Part shown: positions 8,133-17,007 of the stretch, in pieces
How positions within the stretch are numbered: position 1 is the first letter of the stretch
Layout of the letters: each line of letters begins with the position of its first letter
Source: Micromonospora arborensis
Lineage (GTDB): Bacteria; Actinomycetota; Actinomycetes; Mycobacteriales; Micromonosporaceae
Direction of reading: 5' to 3'
DNA: 64,000 nucleotides
Assembly: GCF_003205615.1 (NCBI RefSeq)
Contig: NZ_PYBV01000015.1
Location: 34,592 to 98,591, forward strand
Translations under genes and position numbers: made by a program
The notes under the pieces: model-generated
Databases searched by the model: none
What the model was told of the DNA's origin: nothing
The model's input: only the letters and a program-made list of their open reading frames with translations

Positions 8133-9017
8133 TCAGCGCCGCAGCAGCTCCACCACGGCCTGGGTGAACTCCGCCGGCTGCTCGATGTGCCCGAAGTGCC
8201 CGCTGTTCTCCAGCAGCACCAGCCGCGAGTCCTTGAGGCCCGCGTGCAGTTCCTCGGCGCGGTGCGGGGGGCAGATGAAGTCGTACGCCCCGACGATCAC
8301 CACGGCCGGCACGGTGATCTCAGCCAGGTTCTCCCGCACGTCGAAGGGCGTCGGGTCCTGGGCGCTCGCCGGCGTCAACGAGATCCGGACAGCGGCCTGG
8401 AACGGTGCGAATTCGTCCTGCCGGCCCCAGAAGTCCGCGAAGTAGACCGGAAGCGCGGCGCGCAGGGCGACAGCCAACGACTCGTCGTCGGTGGCAGCAC
8501 CGATCTGCCCGAAGGCAGCCGGGACCGCCGCCGCCTCCGGCCGGTCCGGGTGCCGCTGCGGGTACGCGGTGAGCGCGGCCATCGCCTCGGCCCAGAACTC
8601 GCCGCCGGTGACGGGCGAGGTGTCGTACAGGGCGAGTCCGGCGACCCGGTCCGGGTGGGCGAGGGCGTAACTCTGGATGACGAAACCGCCGTGCGAGTGC
8701 CCGAGCAGGTACACCCGGGGTGCGTCGAGGTGCTGGACGACGGCGTCGAGGAACCGGACATACGTGTCGAGACGGTAGTCGCCGGGGTTGTCGAGCTGCC
8801 CCGAGGCGCCCGTACCGACCGGCTCGACGTACACCATCGTGAAGTGCTCTTCCAGGCTGGGCGTCCGCAGGTACGCCCACTCGATGCCAGGGCCGCCGGA
8901 GTGCGCCACGCACACCGGACCGCTGCCGGCGACGTGGTAGACCTGCCGAACGCCGTCGACGAGGAACGAGTGGGCGCCCGGTGCGAGGGCGCTGACGTCG
9001 TGGCTGGTGGAACCCAT
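8133..9017 (-). CDS. alpha/beta hydrolase (proline iminopeptidase-like)
   Basis: 294 residues. Alpha/beta hydrolase fold with AHSGGPGIEW (oxyanion-type HGGPG motif), nucleophile elbow GHSHGG, acid Asp in GAYDFICPP, and catalytic His in NSGHFGHIEQP. The HGGPG-like motif and cap pattern point to the prolyl-aminopeptidase/S33 branch, but many such proteins are esterases. It follows the ECF sigma gene on the same strand with 114 bp between them, and an ECF-promoter-like sequence lies in that gap, so it may be a target of that sigma factor. Confidence 0.85.
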   Translation of the reverse strand: MGSTSHDVSALAPGAHSFLVDGVRQVYHVAGSGPVCVAHSGGPGIEWAYLRTPSLEEHFTMVYVEPVGTGASGQLDNPGDYRLDTYVRFLDAVVQHLDAPRVYLLGHSHGGFVIQSYALAHPDRVAGLALYDTSPVTGGEFWAEAMAALTAYPQRHPDRPEAAAVPAAFGQIGAATDDESLAVALRAALPVYFADFWGRQDEFAPFQAAVRISLTPASAQDPTPFDVRENLAEITVPAVVIVGAYDFICPPHRAEELHAGLKDSRLVLLENSGHFGHIEQPAEFTQAVVELLRR

Positions 9018-9095
9018 GAACTATCTCCCGATCCGAGACCCGCGGGGCGTGTGCCGACACGGCGACTGGTGCATGACGCGAACCAGATGCGTGGG

Positions 9096-9120
9096 TCGGG
9101 GAGAAAGTTCGCTCGTTCCG
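9096..9120 (-). promoter_or_regulatory. possible ECF-type promoter
   Basis: On the minus strand GGAAC (9120-9116), a 16-nt spacer, then CGAC (9099-9096), resembling ECF promoters (GGAAC-N16-CGTC). It is about 80 bp upstream of the hydrolase start at 9017 and directly downstream of the ECF sigma gene. Prediction only. Confidence 0.35.
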
Positions 9121-9131
9121 AAAAGTTTTTC

Positions 9132-10076
9132 TCAGACCAGGGATGGCAGGCGGATCGCCCGCGCCGCGACGGGGTGGAAGAGGGTGAGTTGGCGCACCCG
9201 GCCCTCGCGCAGCACCTGCAACCACAGCGCCCCTGGTGGGCAGTGCTCCGGGTCGTCGGGTGGGCTGATCAGGTCGGTTTCCCAGATCAGCACGTCGCCG
9301 CTGGCCACGACGTTGCGCAGCCGCTGGCGTACCCCGACCGTCAGGTCGAAGTTCATGCCATTGACAGCCAGATCACGGCCGCCGCGCAGGCCGCCCGGCA
9401 CGACCATCTCGGCGTCCGGCCACCAGCTCTCGCCGACCACCCGGTCGAAGTCGCCGTTCATCGCCGTGGAGATCATGTCGCGCCCCTCACGCCAGCGTGA
9501 GTCGTTCGTCGCGGTGATGTCGGTGTGCGCCGCGCTCGCCGCCGCCCGCAGGCCGTCGGTGAGCGCACGGCGGGCGTGGCTGAGGCGGCTGCGGACGGTA
9601 CCGACCGGCACGCCGCAAACGGCCGCGATCTGCTCGTACGAGGACGCGTCGCTGAAGTGCCGCAGCAGGGTGACCAGCCGGTCGGTTTCGGAGAGTTGCC
9701 CGATCGCGTGCCACACCCAGTCGCGCATCGCGCCCTGGTCCAGTGCCTCCTCGGGGGTTGGCGTGTCGGCGGGGCCAGCGAACCACTCCGGCTCGGCGAC
9801 CGGCACGGCTCGGGGCCCGCGTAACGTCATCCGACTGTTGTTGCGGACGATGGCCCGCAACCACGGGCCGACGGCGGCCGGGTCGCGGACCTCGCGGATG
9901 CGGCGTAACGCCACCACCATCGCGTCCTGCACCGCATCCTCGGCGTCGGGTCCGTAACCGAGGACGCTCAGCGCGACGGCTCGCATCGCGGCCTCGTGAC
10001 GGGCCAGCAACGCACCGAGCGCGGCGGCGTCTCCCGCCTGTGCGAGCACGACCAGCTCCGCGTCACTCTGCGTCAC
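9132..10076 (-). CDS. ECF-type RNA polymerase sigma factor with SnoaL-like C-terminal domain
   Basis: 314 residues from GTG at 10076. Sigma region 2 is DAEDAVQDAMVVALRRIREVRDPAAVGPWLRAIVRN (about 45-82); region 4 is LSETDRLVTLLRHFSDASSYEQIAAVCGVPVGTVRSRLSHARRAL. After residue about 180 comes a SnoaL/NTF2-like extension (MNGDFDRVVGESWWPDAEMVVPGG ... LIWETDLISPP). Such fused tails replace separate anti-sigma factors in SigJ/ECF41-like groups, where the tail controls activity. No anti-sigma gene is adjacent, in agreement with this. The downstream hydrolase is a candidate target. Confidence 0.88.
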   Translation of the reverse strand: MTQSDAELVVLAQAGDAAALGALLARHEAAMRAVALSVLGYGPDAEDAVQDAMVVALRRIREVRDPAAVGPWLRAIVRNNSRMTLRGPRAVPVAEPEWFAGPADTPTPEEALDQGAMRDWVWHAIGQLSETDRLVTLLRHFSDASSYEQIAAVCGVPVGTVRSRLSHARRALTDGLRAAASAAHTDITATNDSRWREGRDMISTAMNGDFDRVVGESWWPDAEMVVPGGLRGGRDLAVNGMNFDLTVGVRQRLRNVVASGDVLIWETDLISPPDDPEHCPPGALWLQVLREGRVRQLTLFHPVAARAIRLPSLV

Positions 10077-10316
10077 GTGTGCGTCCTCCCTATCGTCCCG
10101 GGCGGTCTACCTGTACCTTTTGGGGCGTTTTGCTCGGTGGTGCCGCCCGCACCAGCCTACGACGGGTGAATGTGCCGCCCGTCCGGGCCAGCACCACGGT
10201 GATCGCCGGCACCGACGACGGCTGGCGGAAAGTGGCGTCGGTCGTAGCGTGGGCGACCTGAGGACATGCGCCGGCGGTCGCCCGCGACCGGCATGCCCGC
10301 CCGGTGCGTCGGCCCG

Positions 10317-10354
10317 ACCGGCCGGGAACGGCCTGGTGACCGTTCCCGGTCGGT
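10317..10354. terminator. hairpin terminator of the aldo/keto reductase gene
   Basis: ACCGGCCGGGAACGG (10317-10331) pairs with CCGTTCCCGGTCGGT (10340-10354) with one mismatch and an 8-nt loop, just beyond the minus-strand stop at 10361. The rest of the 284-bp gap 10077-10360 shows no supported gene. Confidence 0.65.
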
Positions 10355-10360
10355 GCCGCG

Positions 10361-11338
10361 TCAGTAACGGCCGCCCTCGGGCGCGGGCAGCGCGTCGAGG
10401 TCGGCCAGGTCCTCGGCGCTGAGCCGCACGTCGCCGGCGGCGCAGTTGTCCACCAGGTACTTCGGGGTCTTGGTGCCGGGGATTGGAATGACCTGGTCAC
10501 CCTGGGCGACCACCCACGCGAGCGCGACCTGCGCGGGGCTGACGCCAGCCCGGTCGGCGATCTCCCGGACCCGGGCGACGATGGCGAGGTTGGCGCGCAA
10601 CGCGTCCTGCTGGAAACGCGGCAGGCCACGGCGGAAGTCGTCGGCGGGCAGATCGTCGAACGAGGTGAACCGGCCGGCGAGGAAACCGCGACCGAGCGGG
10701 GAGAACGGCAGGAAGGCGATGCCCTGCTGGAGGCAGTACGGCAGCACCTCGGCCAGCGGGTCGCGGGTCCACAGCGACAACTCGGACTGCACCGACGCCA
10801 CCGGGTGCACCGCCTGGGCCCGCTGGATCTGGGCCACCGTCACCTCGGACAGGCCGATCTGCCGCGCCTTGCCCGCGGTCACCACCTCCGCCATCGCACC
10901 CCAGGACTCCTCGATGGGCACCTCCGGGTCGACGCGGTGCAGTTGGTAGAGGTCGACGTGGTCGGTGCCGAGCCGGCGCAGGCTGTCGTCGATCGCCGCG
11001 CGGATGTGCTCCGGCCGGCCGTTGTTGCCGATCTTCGGTGAGTTGCCGGGCCCACCGGTGGGGGAGGTGGCCACCAGACCGGCCTTCGTCGCCAGAACGG
11101 CCCGCTCCCGGTGGCCGTCGGCCAGTGCCCGCCCGACCAGTTCCTCGTTGGTGTACGGCCCATACACGTCCGACGTGTCGATCAGGGTGGCACCCAGGTC
11201 CAGTGCCTGTCGGATGACGGAGATCGACGTGTCGTCGTCGCGCGGGCCGGTGATGTCGTATCCGTGGCTCATGCCCATGCAGCCGAGGCCGACAACGCCG
11301 ACCTCGGGGCCTGCGCTGCCCAGCGTGGTGGTTCGCAT
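10361..11338 (-). CDS. aldo/keto reductase
   Basis: 325 residues, full length for the family. TIM-barrel NADPH-dependent reductase. The catalytic tetrad can be seen: Asp and Tyr in LIDTSDVYGPYTNEELVG, Lys in VLATKAG, His in VDLYQLHRVDP. The C-terminal cofactor clamp AWVVAQGDQVIPIPGTK is typical of the AKR13/YhdN-like group of general stress aldo/keto reductases. The substrate is probably broad (aldehydes, ketones). It is monocistronic with its own terminator, and divergent from the RibD-C-like gene at 11581. Confidence 0.92.
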   Translation of the reverse strand: MRTTTLGSAGPEVGVVGLGCMGMSHGYDITGPRDDDTSISVIRQALDLGATLIDTSDVYGPYTNEELVGRALADGHRERAVLATKAGLVATSPTGGPGNSPKIGNNGRPEHIRAAIDDSLRRLGTDHVDLYQLHRVDPEVPIEESWGAMAEVVTAGKARQIGLSEVTVAQIQRAQAVHPVASVQSELSLWTRDPLAEVLPYCLQQGIAFLPFSPLGRGFLAGRFTSFDDLPADDFRRGLPRFQQDALRANLAIVARVREIADRAGVSPAQVALAWVVAQGDQVIPIPGTKTPKYLVDNCAAGDVRLSAEDLADLDALPAPEGGRY

Positions 11339-11580
11339 GTGCCCACGCTACGACCACCGCGGGCGTTTGGTGCGGCGGGTCGGGTCGGGTACCACCAGGG
11401 TTGATGTTGTCTACGCCGGCCCCTCAGAACTTCGGCTGGGTGAGGCGGGTCCGCCCTGCGCTGACCGGCGCCGTCAAAAAAGATCGGCGGACGTGTCGAG
11501 GGCGGCGCCACCGGCTTCGACCATGGAGTGAGGGCCGGGCACACCCGGCCCCACCAGCGGGCGAACCAAGGAGCAGATCG

Positions 11581-12183
11581 ATGACGAAGGTGACGACCGG
11601 GGCGACGATGTCGTTGGACGGCTACATCGCGGACGCGTCCCACGGTGGCTTCGAACACCTCTTCCGGTGGTACAACAACGGTGACGTCGAAACGCCGACC
11701 GCCAATCCCGACATGACGTTTCGGACGTCCGCCGCGAGCGCCCGGCATCTGCGCGATCTCAACGAGCGGACCGGTGCGCTGGTCGTCGGCCGCCGGCTCT
11801 TCGACATGACCAGCGGGTGGGGCGGTCGGCATCCGATGGACCTGCCCGTCGTCGTCGTCACGCACAGCGTGCCGGAGGGCTGGGAGCCGGAGAGTGACTC
11901 CTTCGTCTTCGTCACCGACGGCATCGAGAGCGCCATCGACCGTGCGAAGGCGCTCGCCGGTGACAAGGAGGTCGGTGTCAACGGTGGCACCATCGCGGCC
12001 CAGGTCGTCGAGGCCGGCCTGCTCGACGAGGTGCACGTCGACCTCGTCCCCGTTGTGCTCGGCGCCGGCATCCCGCTCTTCGCGGACCTGAAGATCGCGC
12101 CGCTGCAACTGGAAGGGCCGATCAACGTCGTCGAGGGCACCGGCGTCACCCACCTGGCCTACCGGGTACGTCCGGCGGCCTGA
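11581..12183 (+). CDS. dihydrofolate reductase family protein (RibD C-terminal-like)
   Basis: 200 residues from ATG at 11581, with AAGGAG 8-9 bp upstream. DHFR/RibD-C fold: VTTGATMSLDGYIAD at the start, LVVGRRLFDMTSGWGG, PVVVVTHSVPEG, and the C-terminal EVGVNGGTIAAQVVEAGLLDEVHVDLVPVVLGAGIPLF. Members of this family are NADPH-dependent reductases of unknown substrate, distinct from true folate reductase. It is divergent from the aldo/keto reductase with a 242-bp gap. A GC-rich imperfect hairpin at about 12188-12220 may terminate it. It is one of two such genes in the window (see 19501). Confidence 0.85.
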   Translation: MTKVTTGATMSLDGYIADASHGGFEHLFRWYNNGDVETPTANPDMTFRTSAASARHLRDLNERTGALVVGRRLFDMTSGWGGRHPMDLPVVVVTHSVPEGWEPESDSFVFVTDGIESAIDRAKALAGDKEVGVNGGTIAAQVVEAGLLDEVHVDLVPVVLGAGIPLFADLKIAPLQLEGPINVVEGTGVTHLAYRVRPAA

Positions 12184-12285
12184 CCCGTCCCGGGGGTCGG
12201 CCCGTCCGGGCCGGCCCCGGTCGGTCCGCCATGTGCGGTTGTCGCGGCCCGGCGAGGTGACGCGGCGGCTCTGGCGCACCCGTCG

Positions 12286-12333
12286 GAGCGATATACCTGT
12301 GAGTCATATCTATGCCTCTGCGGTATATCGCTC
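12286..12333. repeat. dispersed palindromic element, copy 1
   Basis: 48 bp with perfect 12-bp ends, GAGCGATATACC (12286-12297) and GGTATATCGCTC (12322-12333). The interior TGTGAGTCATA and TATGCCTCTG are imperfectly complementary. It lies in a 270-bp intergenic gap, about 120 bp upstream of the start at 12454. A second copy at 52645-52692, read on the opposite strand, matches at 43 of 48 positions; a third begins at 63968. Confidence 0.8.
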
Positions 12334-12453
12334 TCGACCGGATCCGACCCCCGGCGCAGAACAGCGCGCCACCTTAACTCATCGGAAACACGGCCGGCAC
12401 CAACGCTGGGAACGCTCGTCGGACAGCCAAGACCACCGATATCTCGAACCGGG

Positions 12454-15129
12454 GTGACCATGGCCGACAACACCACGAACGCGCCGACGTTCGACGGGCC
12501 GATTGGCCGGTCCGGCAACGGCCGGACACTGCCGATACCGCGTACCGATCCGGTCGTGTCCCGCAACGACGGCGACCCGGCGGATCTGGCCACGATCGGG
12601 GTGGAGGAGGAGTTCCACGTCGTCGACCTGCACACCCGGGAGCTGGTGCCCCGGGCCGGTGAACTGCTCGACCGGCTGCCGGCCGACTCGTTCACCGCCG
12701 AGCTGCACCGCAGCGTGGTGGAGACCAACACCGCGGTCTGCCGGACCCTGGACGAGATCCGCGCCGAGCTGTCCCGGCTGCGCCAGCTGGCCGTCCAGGT
12801 CGCCGACCGGGCCGGGCTGGGCGTCGTGGCGGCCGGTACGGTGCCGCTGCGCGCCGACGGAGACCCGAGCGTCACCCCCACCTCCCGCTACCGGCGGATG
12901 CTCGACGAGTATCAGATGCTCGCGCGGGAGCAGTTGATCTGCGGCGCGCAGGTGCACGTCGGGGTGTCCGACCGGGATCTGGCGGTGGCGGTCACCCGCC
13001 GGGTCCAGCCGTGGCTGCCGGTGCTGCTCGCCCTCTCGACCAGCTCGCCGTACTGGATGGGCCAGGACAGCGGCTACGCCAGCGTCCGGTCGCTGGTCTG
13101 GCAGCGCTGGCCCACCGCCGGTGACCCGGGTGAGGTGACCAGCGCGGCGGACCATGAGGCGTTGGTCGCCGAGCTGATCTCCTCCGGCACGATCACCGAC
13201 CCTGCCATGATCTACTTCGATGTGCGACCGTCGGCCCACGTGCCCACTGTGGAGCTACGGATCACCGACGCCAACGCCGACGTGGAGACCATCGTCCTGC
13301 TCACCGGCCTGTTCCGGGCGCTGGTCCGGCGGGAGGTCGCCGCGTTGCGCCTGGGGGTGGAGCGCACGGCGGTACGCCCACCGGTGCTGCGCGCCGCCGT
13401 GTGGCGGGCAGCCCGCTCGGGGCTGGAGGGGGACCTGCTCGACCTGCCTCGGTCGGCTCGACCGGTGCAGGCCGCCGAGGCGGTCCGCCGCCTGGTGACC
13501 GACCTGCGCCCGCAGCTGGAGGCGACCGGCGACTGGGAGCAGATCCGTGAGCTGACCCGGTACGCGTTGGAGCGGGGCAGCTCCGCGGCGCGGCAGCGGC
13601 GGGCGTACGAGCGTCGCGGCCGGTTGGCCGACGTGGTCGACCTGCTGCTCGACGAGACCCGGGGTCGGGTCCGCGAGCCGCTGCCCGGCGTACCCGTGCC
13701 GCCGGCGCTGCCCACGTACGCCGACGCCGGCGACGAGGTCTTCGGACCGACCGGGCCGGAGCCGGCGTACGGCCCCATGCTGGCCGCCCTGCGCCAACTC
13801 GGTGCCGGTGCCCTGCGTCAACGCGAGCACGACCGGGACGAGGAGCAGCGTGCGCGGGGTGTGACGTTCAGCGTGGCCGGCGAGGCGAGCACCCGTCTCT
13901 TCCCGGTCGACCTGGTGCCCCGCGTGGTGCCCGCCGCCGACTGGCGGACCCTGCGCGCCGGCCTGGTGCAACGCGCCCGCGCCCTCGACGCGTTCCTGCG
14001 CGACGTCTACGGCGACCGGGCCGTGGTGGCCGACGGCGTGGTGCCGGCGTGGGTGGTGGAGTCCTCACCCGGGCTGCGCCCGACCGGGGCGCTGATGGGC
14101 CGGCGCGGCACCCGCGCCCAGGTGTCCGGGACCGACCTCGTCCGGGACCCGCACGGTGGCTGGTACGTGTTGGAGGACAACCTGCGGGTGCCCTCCGGGA
14201 TCGGCTACGCGGTGCAGAACCGCCGCCTGACCCGGGCGGTGCTGCCGGAGCTGCCGGTGCCCGCAGATCTGCTGCCCGCCGACGAGACGCCGGCGATGCT
14301 GTACCGGGCGTTGGTCGCCGCCGCGCCTGCCGCGGCCGACGATCCCGCTGTGGTCGTGCTCAGCGGCGGCTCGGGCGACCCCGCCTGGTTCGAGCACCGT
14401 CTGCTCGCCGACGAGATGGGCGTGCCGCTCACCGAGACCAGCGACCTGCTGGTGGAGGACGGCCGCGTCAGGTTGGTCCGGGAGGGCCGCCGCAGCCAGG
14501 TCGACGTGATCTACCTGCGGATGGACGAGGAGGCGTTGCTGCACGCACCGGGTGCCGACGGGGTGCCGCTCGGTTGGCCGCTGCTCGCCGCGGTGCACGC
14601 CGGGCGGCTCACGCTGGCCAACGCGCTGGGCAACGGCGTCGGCGACGACAAGGCGCTGTACGCGTACGTGCCCCGGCTGATCGAGTACTACCTGGGCGAG
14701 AAGCCGCTGCTGGGGGACGTGCCGACGTACCTGTGCGGGCTGCCCGAGCAGCGGGTCGAGGTGCTGGGTCGGCTCGACGAGTTGGTGCTCAAGCCGGTCG
14801 ACGGGTACGGCGGCGACCGGGTGGTGATCGGCCCTCGGGCCGAGGCGGAGGAGTTGGACGCCGTCCGGGAGCAGATCCTCGCCGCCCCGCACCGGTGGAT
14901 CGCGCAGGAAATGATCTCACTCACCACCCACCCGGTCTTCGACGGTACGGCTCTCGCTCCCCGCCACGTCGACCTGCGGGCCTTCGTGTTCCTGGGCGAG
15001 AAGGCCGAGGTCGCGCCGGTCGCACTGACCCGGGTGGCACCGGCCGGCAGCATGATCGTCAACTCTTCGCGAGGCGGTGGGTCGAAGGACACCTGGCTGC
15101 TCGGTGGAACCGAGCAGAATCCGGTGTAA
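12454..15129 (+). CDS. GCS2-type carboxylate-amine ligase fused to circularly permuted ATP-grasp protein
   Basis: 891 residues. Residues about 45-390 are a glutamate-cysteine-ligase type 2 (YbdK/EgtA-like) domain: IGVEEEFHVVDLHTRELVPRA, the central EQLICGAQVHVGVSDRD, and VELRITDANADVETIVLLTG. Residues about 430-885 are a circularly permuted ATP-grasp (type 2; DUF404/DUF407) with VLEDNLRVPSGIGYAVQNR, YLRMDEEALLH and LKPVDGYGGDRVVIGP. Both halves are ATP-dependent amide/peptide ligases, so the fusion can make two bonds. The start is GTG 12454 or ATG 12460. The next two genes, an amidotransferase and an S9 peptidase, appear co-transcribed. The product is unknown. Confidence 0.88.
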   Translation: MTMADNTTNAPTFDGPIGRSGNGRTLPIPRTDPVVSRNDGDPADLATIGVEEEFHVVDLHTRELVPRAGELLDRLPADSFTAELHRSVVETNTAVCRTLDEIRAELSRLRQLAVQVADRAGLGVVAAGTVPLRADGDPSVTPTSRYRRMLDEYQMLAREQLICGAQVHVGVSDRDLAVAVTRRVQPWLPVLLALSTSSPYWMGQDSGYASVRSLVWQRWPTAGDPGEVTSAADHEALVAELISSGTITDPAMIYFDVRPSAHVPTVELRITDANADVETIVLLTGLFRALVRREVAALRLGVERTAVRPPVLRAAVWRAARSGLEGDLLDLPRSARPVQAAEAVRRLVTDLRPQLEATGDWEQIRELTRYALERGSSAARQRRAYERRGRLADVVDLLLDETRGRVREPLPGVPVPPALPTYADAGDEVFGPTGPEPAYGPMLAALRQLGAGALRQREHDRDEEQRARGVTFSVAGEASTRLFPVDLVPRVVPAADWRTLRAGLVQRARALDAFLRDVYGDRAVVADGVVPAWVVESSPGLRPTGALMGRRGTRAQVSGTDLVRDPHGGWYVLEDNLRVPSGIGYAVQNRRLTRAVLPELPVPADLLPADETPAMLYRALVAAAPAAADDPAVVVLSGGSGDPAWFEHRLLADEMGVPLTETSDLLVEDGRVRLVREGRRSQVDVIYLRMDEEALLHAPGADGVPLGWPLLAAVHAGRLTLANALGNGVGDDKALYAYVPRLIEYYLGEKPLLGDVPTYLCGLPEQRVEVLGRLDELVLKPVDGYGGDRVVIGPRAEAEELDAVREQILAAPHRWIAQEMISLTTHPVFDGTALAPRHVDLRAFVFLGEKAEVAPVALTRVAPAGSMIVNSSRGGGSKDTWLLGGTEQNPV

Positions 15130-15228
15130 CCCACGCTTGACCTACATGTCATCGGGGCGCAACGCGGTCCGCCAAGCCTGGACCGGTCAGCGGCCCGAGC
15201 AGTCCCGAGCCGATGGGAGTTGGGTGCC

Positions 15229-17007
15229 ATGTGTGGTATCGGAGGTGAGTTCCGCCTCGACGGGGGGCCATCGGACCTGGCCGCCGTCGAGCGGATGCTG
15301 CCCGTCCTGGCCTCCCGAGGCCCGGACGGCGAGGGCCGGTGGCAGCAGGGGCCGGTGGCCCTGGTGCACCGCCGTTTGCGCATCATCGACCTCTCCGACG
15401 CCGGCGCCCAGCCGATGGTCGACCCCGAGCTGGGCCTGGCCATGGTCTTCAACGGCTGCATCTACAACTACCGGGAGCTGCGCGACGAGCTGATCGCCGC
15501 CGGCTACTCCTTCCGGTCGACCTCCGACACCGAGGTGATCCTCAAGGCGTACCACCGGTGGGGGACAGCCTGCGTCGAACGGTTCTACGGGATGTTCGCG
15601 TTCGCCCTGGTCGAGCTGGCCACGCACACCCTGGTCCTGGCCCGCGACCGACTCGGCATCAAGCCGCTCTACCTGGCGCAGGGGCCGGGTCGGGTCCGCT
15701 TCGCCTCCACGCTGCCGGCGTTGCTCGCCGCCGGCGACGTCGACACCGACCTCGACCCGGTGGCGCTGCACCACTACATGAGCTTCCACTCGGTGGTGCC
15801 CCCGCCGCGCACGATCCTCGCCGGGGTCCGCAAGCTCCCACCGGCCACCGTGCGGGTGATCACCGCGGACGGCCGGAGCACCGACACGCTCTACTGGCGG
15901 CCGGAGTTCAACCGGGCCGCCGCCGCTCCGATGTCCGCCGACGAGTGGCAGGAACGGATCATGGCGGCGTTGCGCACCGCCGTACGCCGACGAATGGTCG
16001 CCGACGTGCCGGTCGGGGTGCTGCTCTCCGGCGGTCTCGACTCCAGCCTGATCGTCGCCCTCCTGGCCGAGCAGGGCCAGACCGGGCTGGCCACCTTCAG
16101 CATCGGTTTCGAGGCGGCGGCGGGGGAGAGCGGCGACGAGTTCCACTACTCCGACCTGGTGGCACGCCACTTCGACACCGACCATCAGCAGATCCGCATC
16201 GGCGCGAGTCGGTTCGTCCCGGCCGTGCACGACGCCATCGCGGCGATGAGCGAGCCGATGGTCAGTCACGACTGCGTCGCGTTCCACCTGCTCTCCGAGG
16301 AGGTCTCGAAGCGGATCACGGTGGTGCAGTCCGGGCAGGGCGCCGACGAGATCCTCGCCGGCTACGACTGGTACCCACCGATGGCCAACGTGGCCCGGGC
16401 GGACGCCGTCGAGGCGTACGCCCGGGTGTTCTTCGACCGTCGTCACGACGCGCTCGGCGGTCACCTGGCGCCCGAGTGGATGCTCGACCACGATGCCAGC
16501 CTGGAATTCGTGACGGCCCACTTCGGCGAGCCCGGCGCGGACACCGCGCTGGACGCGGCGCTGCGCCAGGACAGCCTGGTGATGCTGGTCGACGACCCGG
16601 TCAAGCGGGTCGACAACATGACGATGGCCTGGGGGCTGGAGGCCCGTGTGCCGTTCCTGGACCACGAGGTGGTCGAGCTGGCCGCGGCGTGCCCACCCGC
16701 GTTGAAGCTGGCCCAGGGCGGCAAGGGCGTGCTGAAGGCGGCGAGCCGGGGCATCGTCCCGGACGAGGTGATCGACCGGCCGAAGGGCTACTTCCCGGTG
16801 CCCGCCATCCGGCACCTCTCCGGCCCGCTGCTCGACGACGTCCGGGACGCGCTGACCGCCCAGCCGGCGCGCGAGCGGGGCCTGTTCCGCAAGGACTACC
16901 TGGAGGAGTTGCTGGACGCGCCGAACGCCCGGCGGACCACGCTGGGCTCCAACGCGCTCTGGCAGCTCGGGCTGCTGGAGCTCTGGTTGCAGCGGATCGG
17001 GGTTTAG
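15229..17007 (+). CDS. asparagine synthase family amidotransferase (trio/NAGGN amidotransferase type)
   Basis: 592 residues from ATG at 15229, chosen because Met is followed at once by the catalytic Cys of class II glutaminases (MCGIGGEFRL). An N-terminal glutamine amidohydrolase domain (1-about 200) contains SRGPDGEGRW, HRRLRIIDLS and FNGCIYNYRELR. The synthetase domain has the PP-loop LLSGGLDSSLIVALL (about 265-280) and SGQGADEILAGY. It resembles the N-acetylglutaminylglutamine amidotransferase group (TIGR03104) more than housekeeping AsnB. Expected reaction: ammonia from Gln is used to amidate a carboxylate after AMP activation, perhaps on the ligase product of the preceding gene. The next gene starts one base after its stop. 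Confidence 0.88.
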   Translation: MCGIGGEFRLDGGPSDLAAVERMLPVLASRGPDGEGRWQQGPVALVHRRLRIIDLSDAGAQPMVDPELGLAMVFNGCIYNYRELRDELIAAGYSFRSTSDTEVILKAYHRWGTACVERFYGMFAFALVELATHTLVLARDRLGIKPLYLAQGPGRVRFASTLPALLAAGDVDTDLDPVALHHYMSFHSVVPPPRTILAGVRKLPPATVRVITADGRSTDTLYWRPEFNRAAAAPMSADEWQERIMAALRTAVRRRMVADVPVGVLLSGGLDSSLIVALLAEQGQTGLATFSIGFEAAAGESGDEFHYSDLVARHFDTDHQQIRIGASRFVPAVHDAIAAMSEPMVSHDCVAFHLLSEEVSKRITVVQSGQGADEILAGYDWYPPMANVARADAVEAYARVFFDRRHDALGGHLAPEWMLDHDASLEFVTAHFGEPGADTALDAALRQDSLVMLVDDPVKRVDNMTMAWGLEARVPFLDHEVVELAAACPPALKLAQGGKGVLKAASRGIVPDEVIDRPKGYFPVPAIRHLSGPLLDDVRDALTAQPARERGLFRKDYLEELLDAPNARRTTLGSNALWQLGLLELWLQRIGV

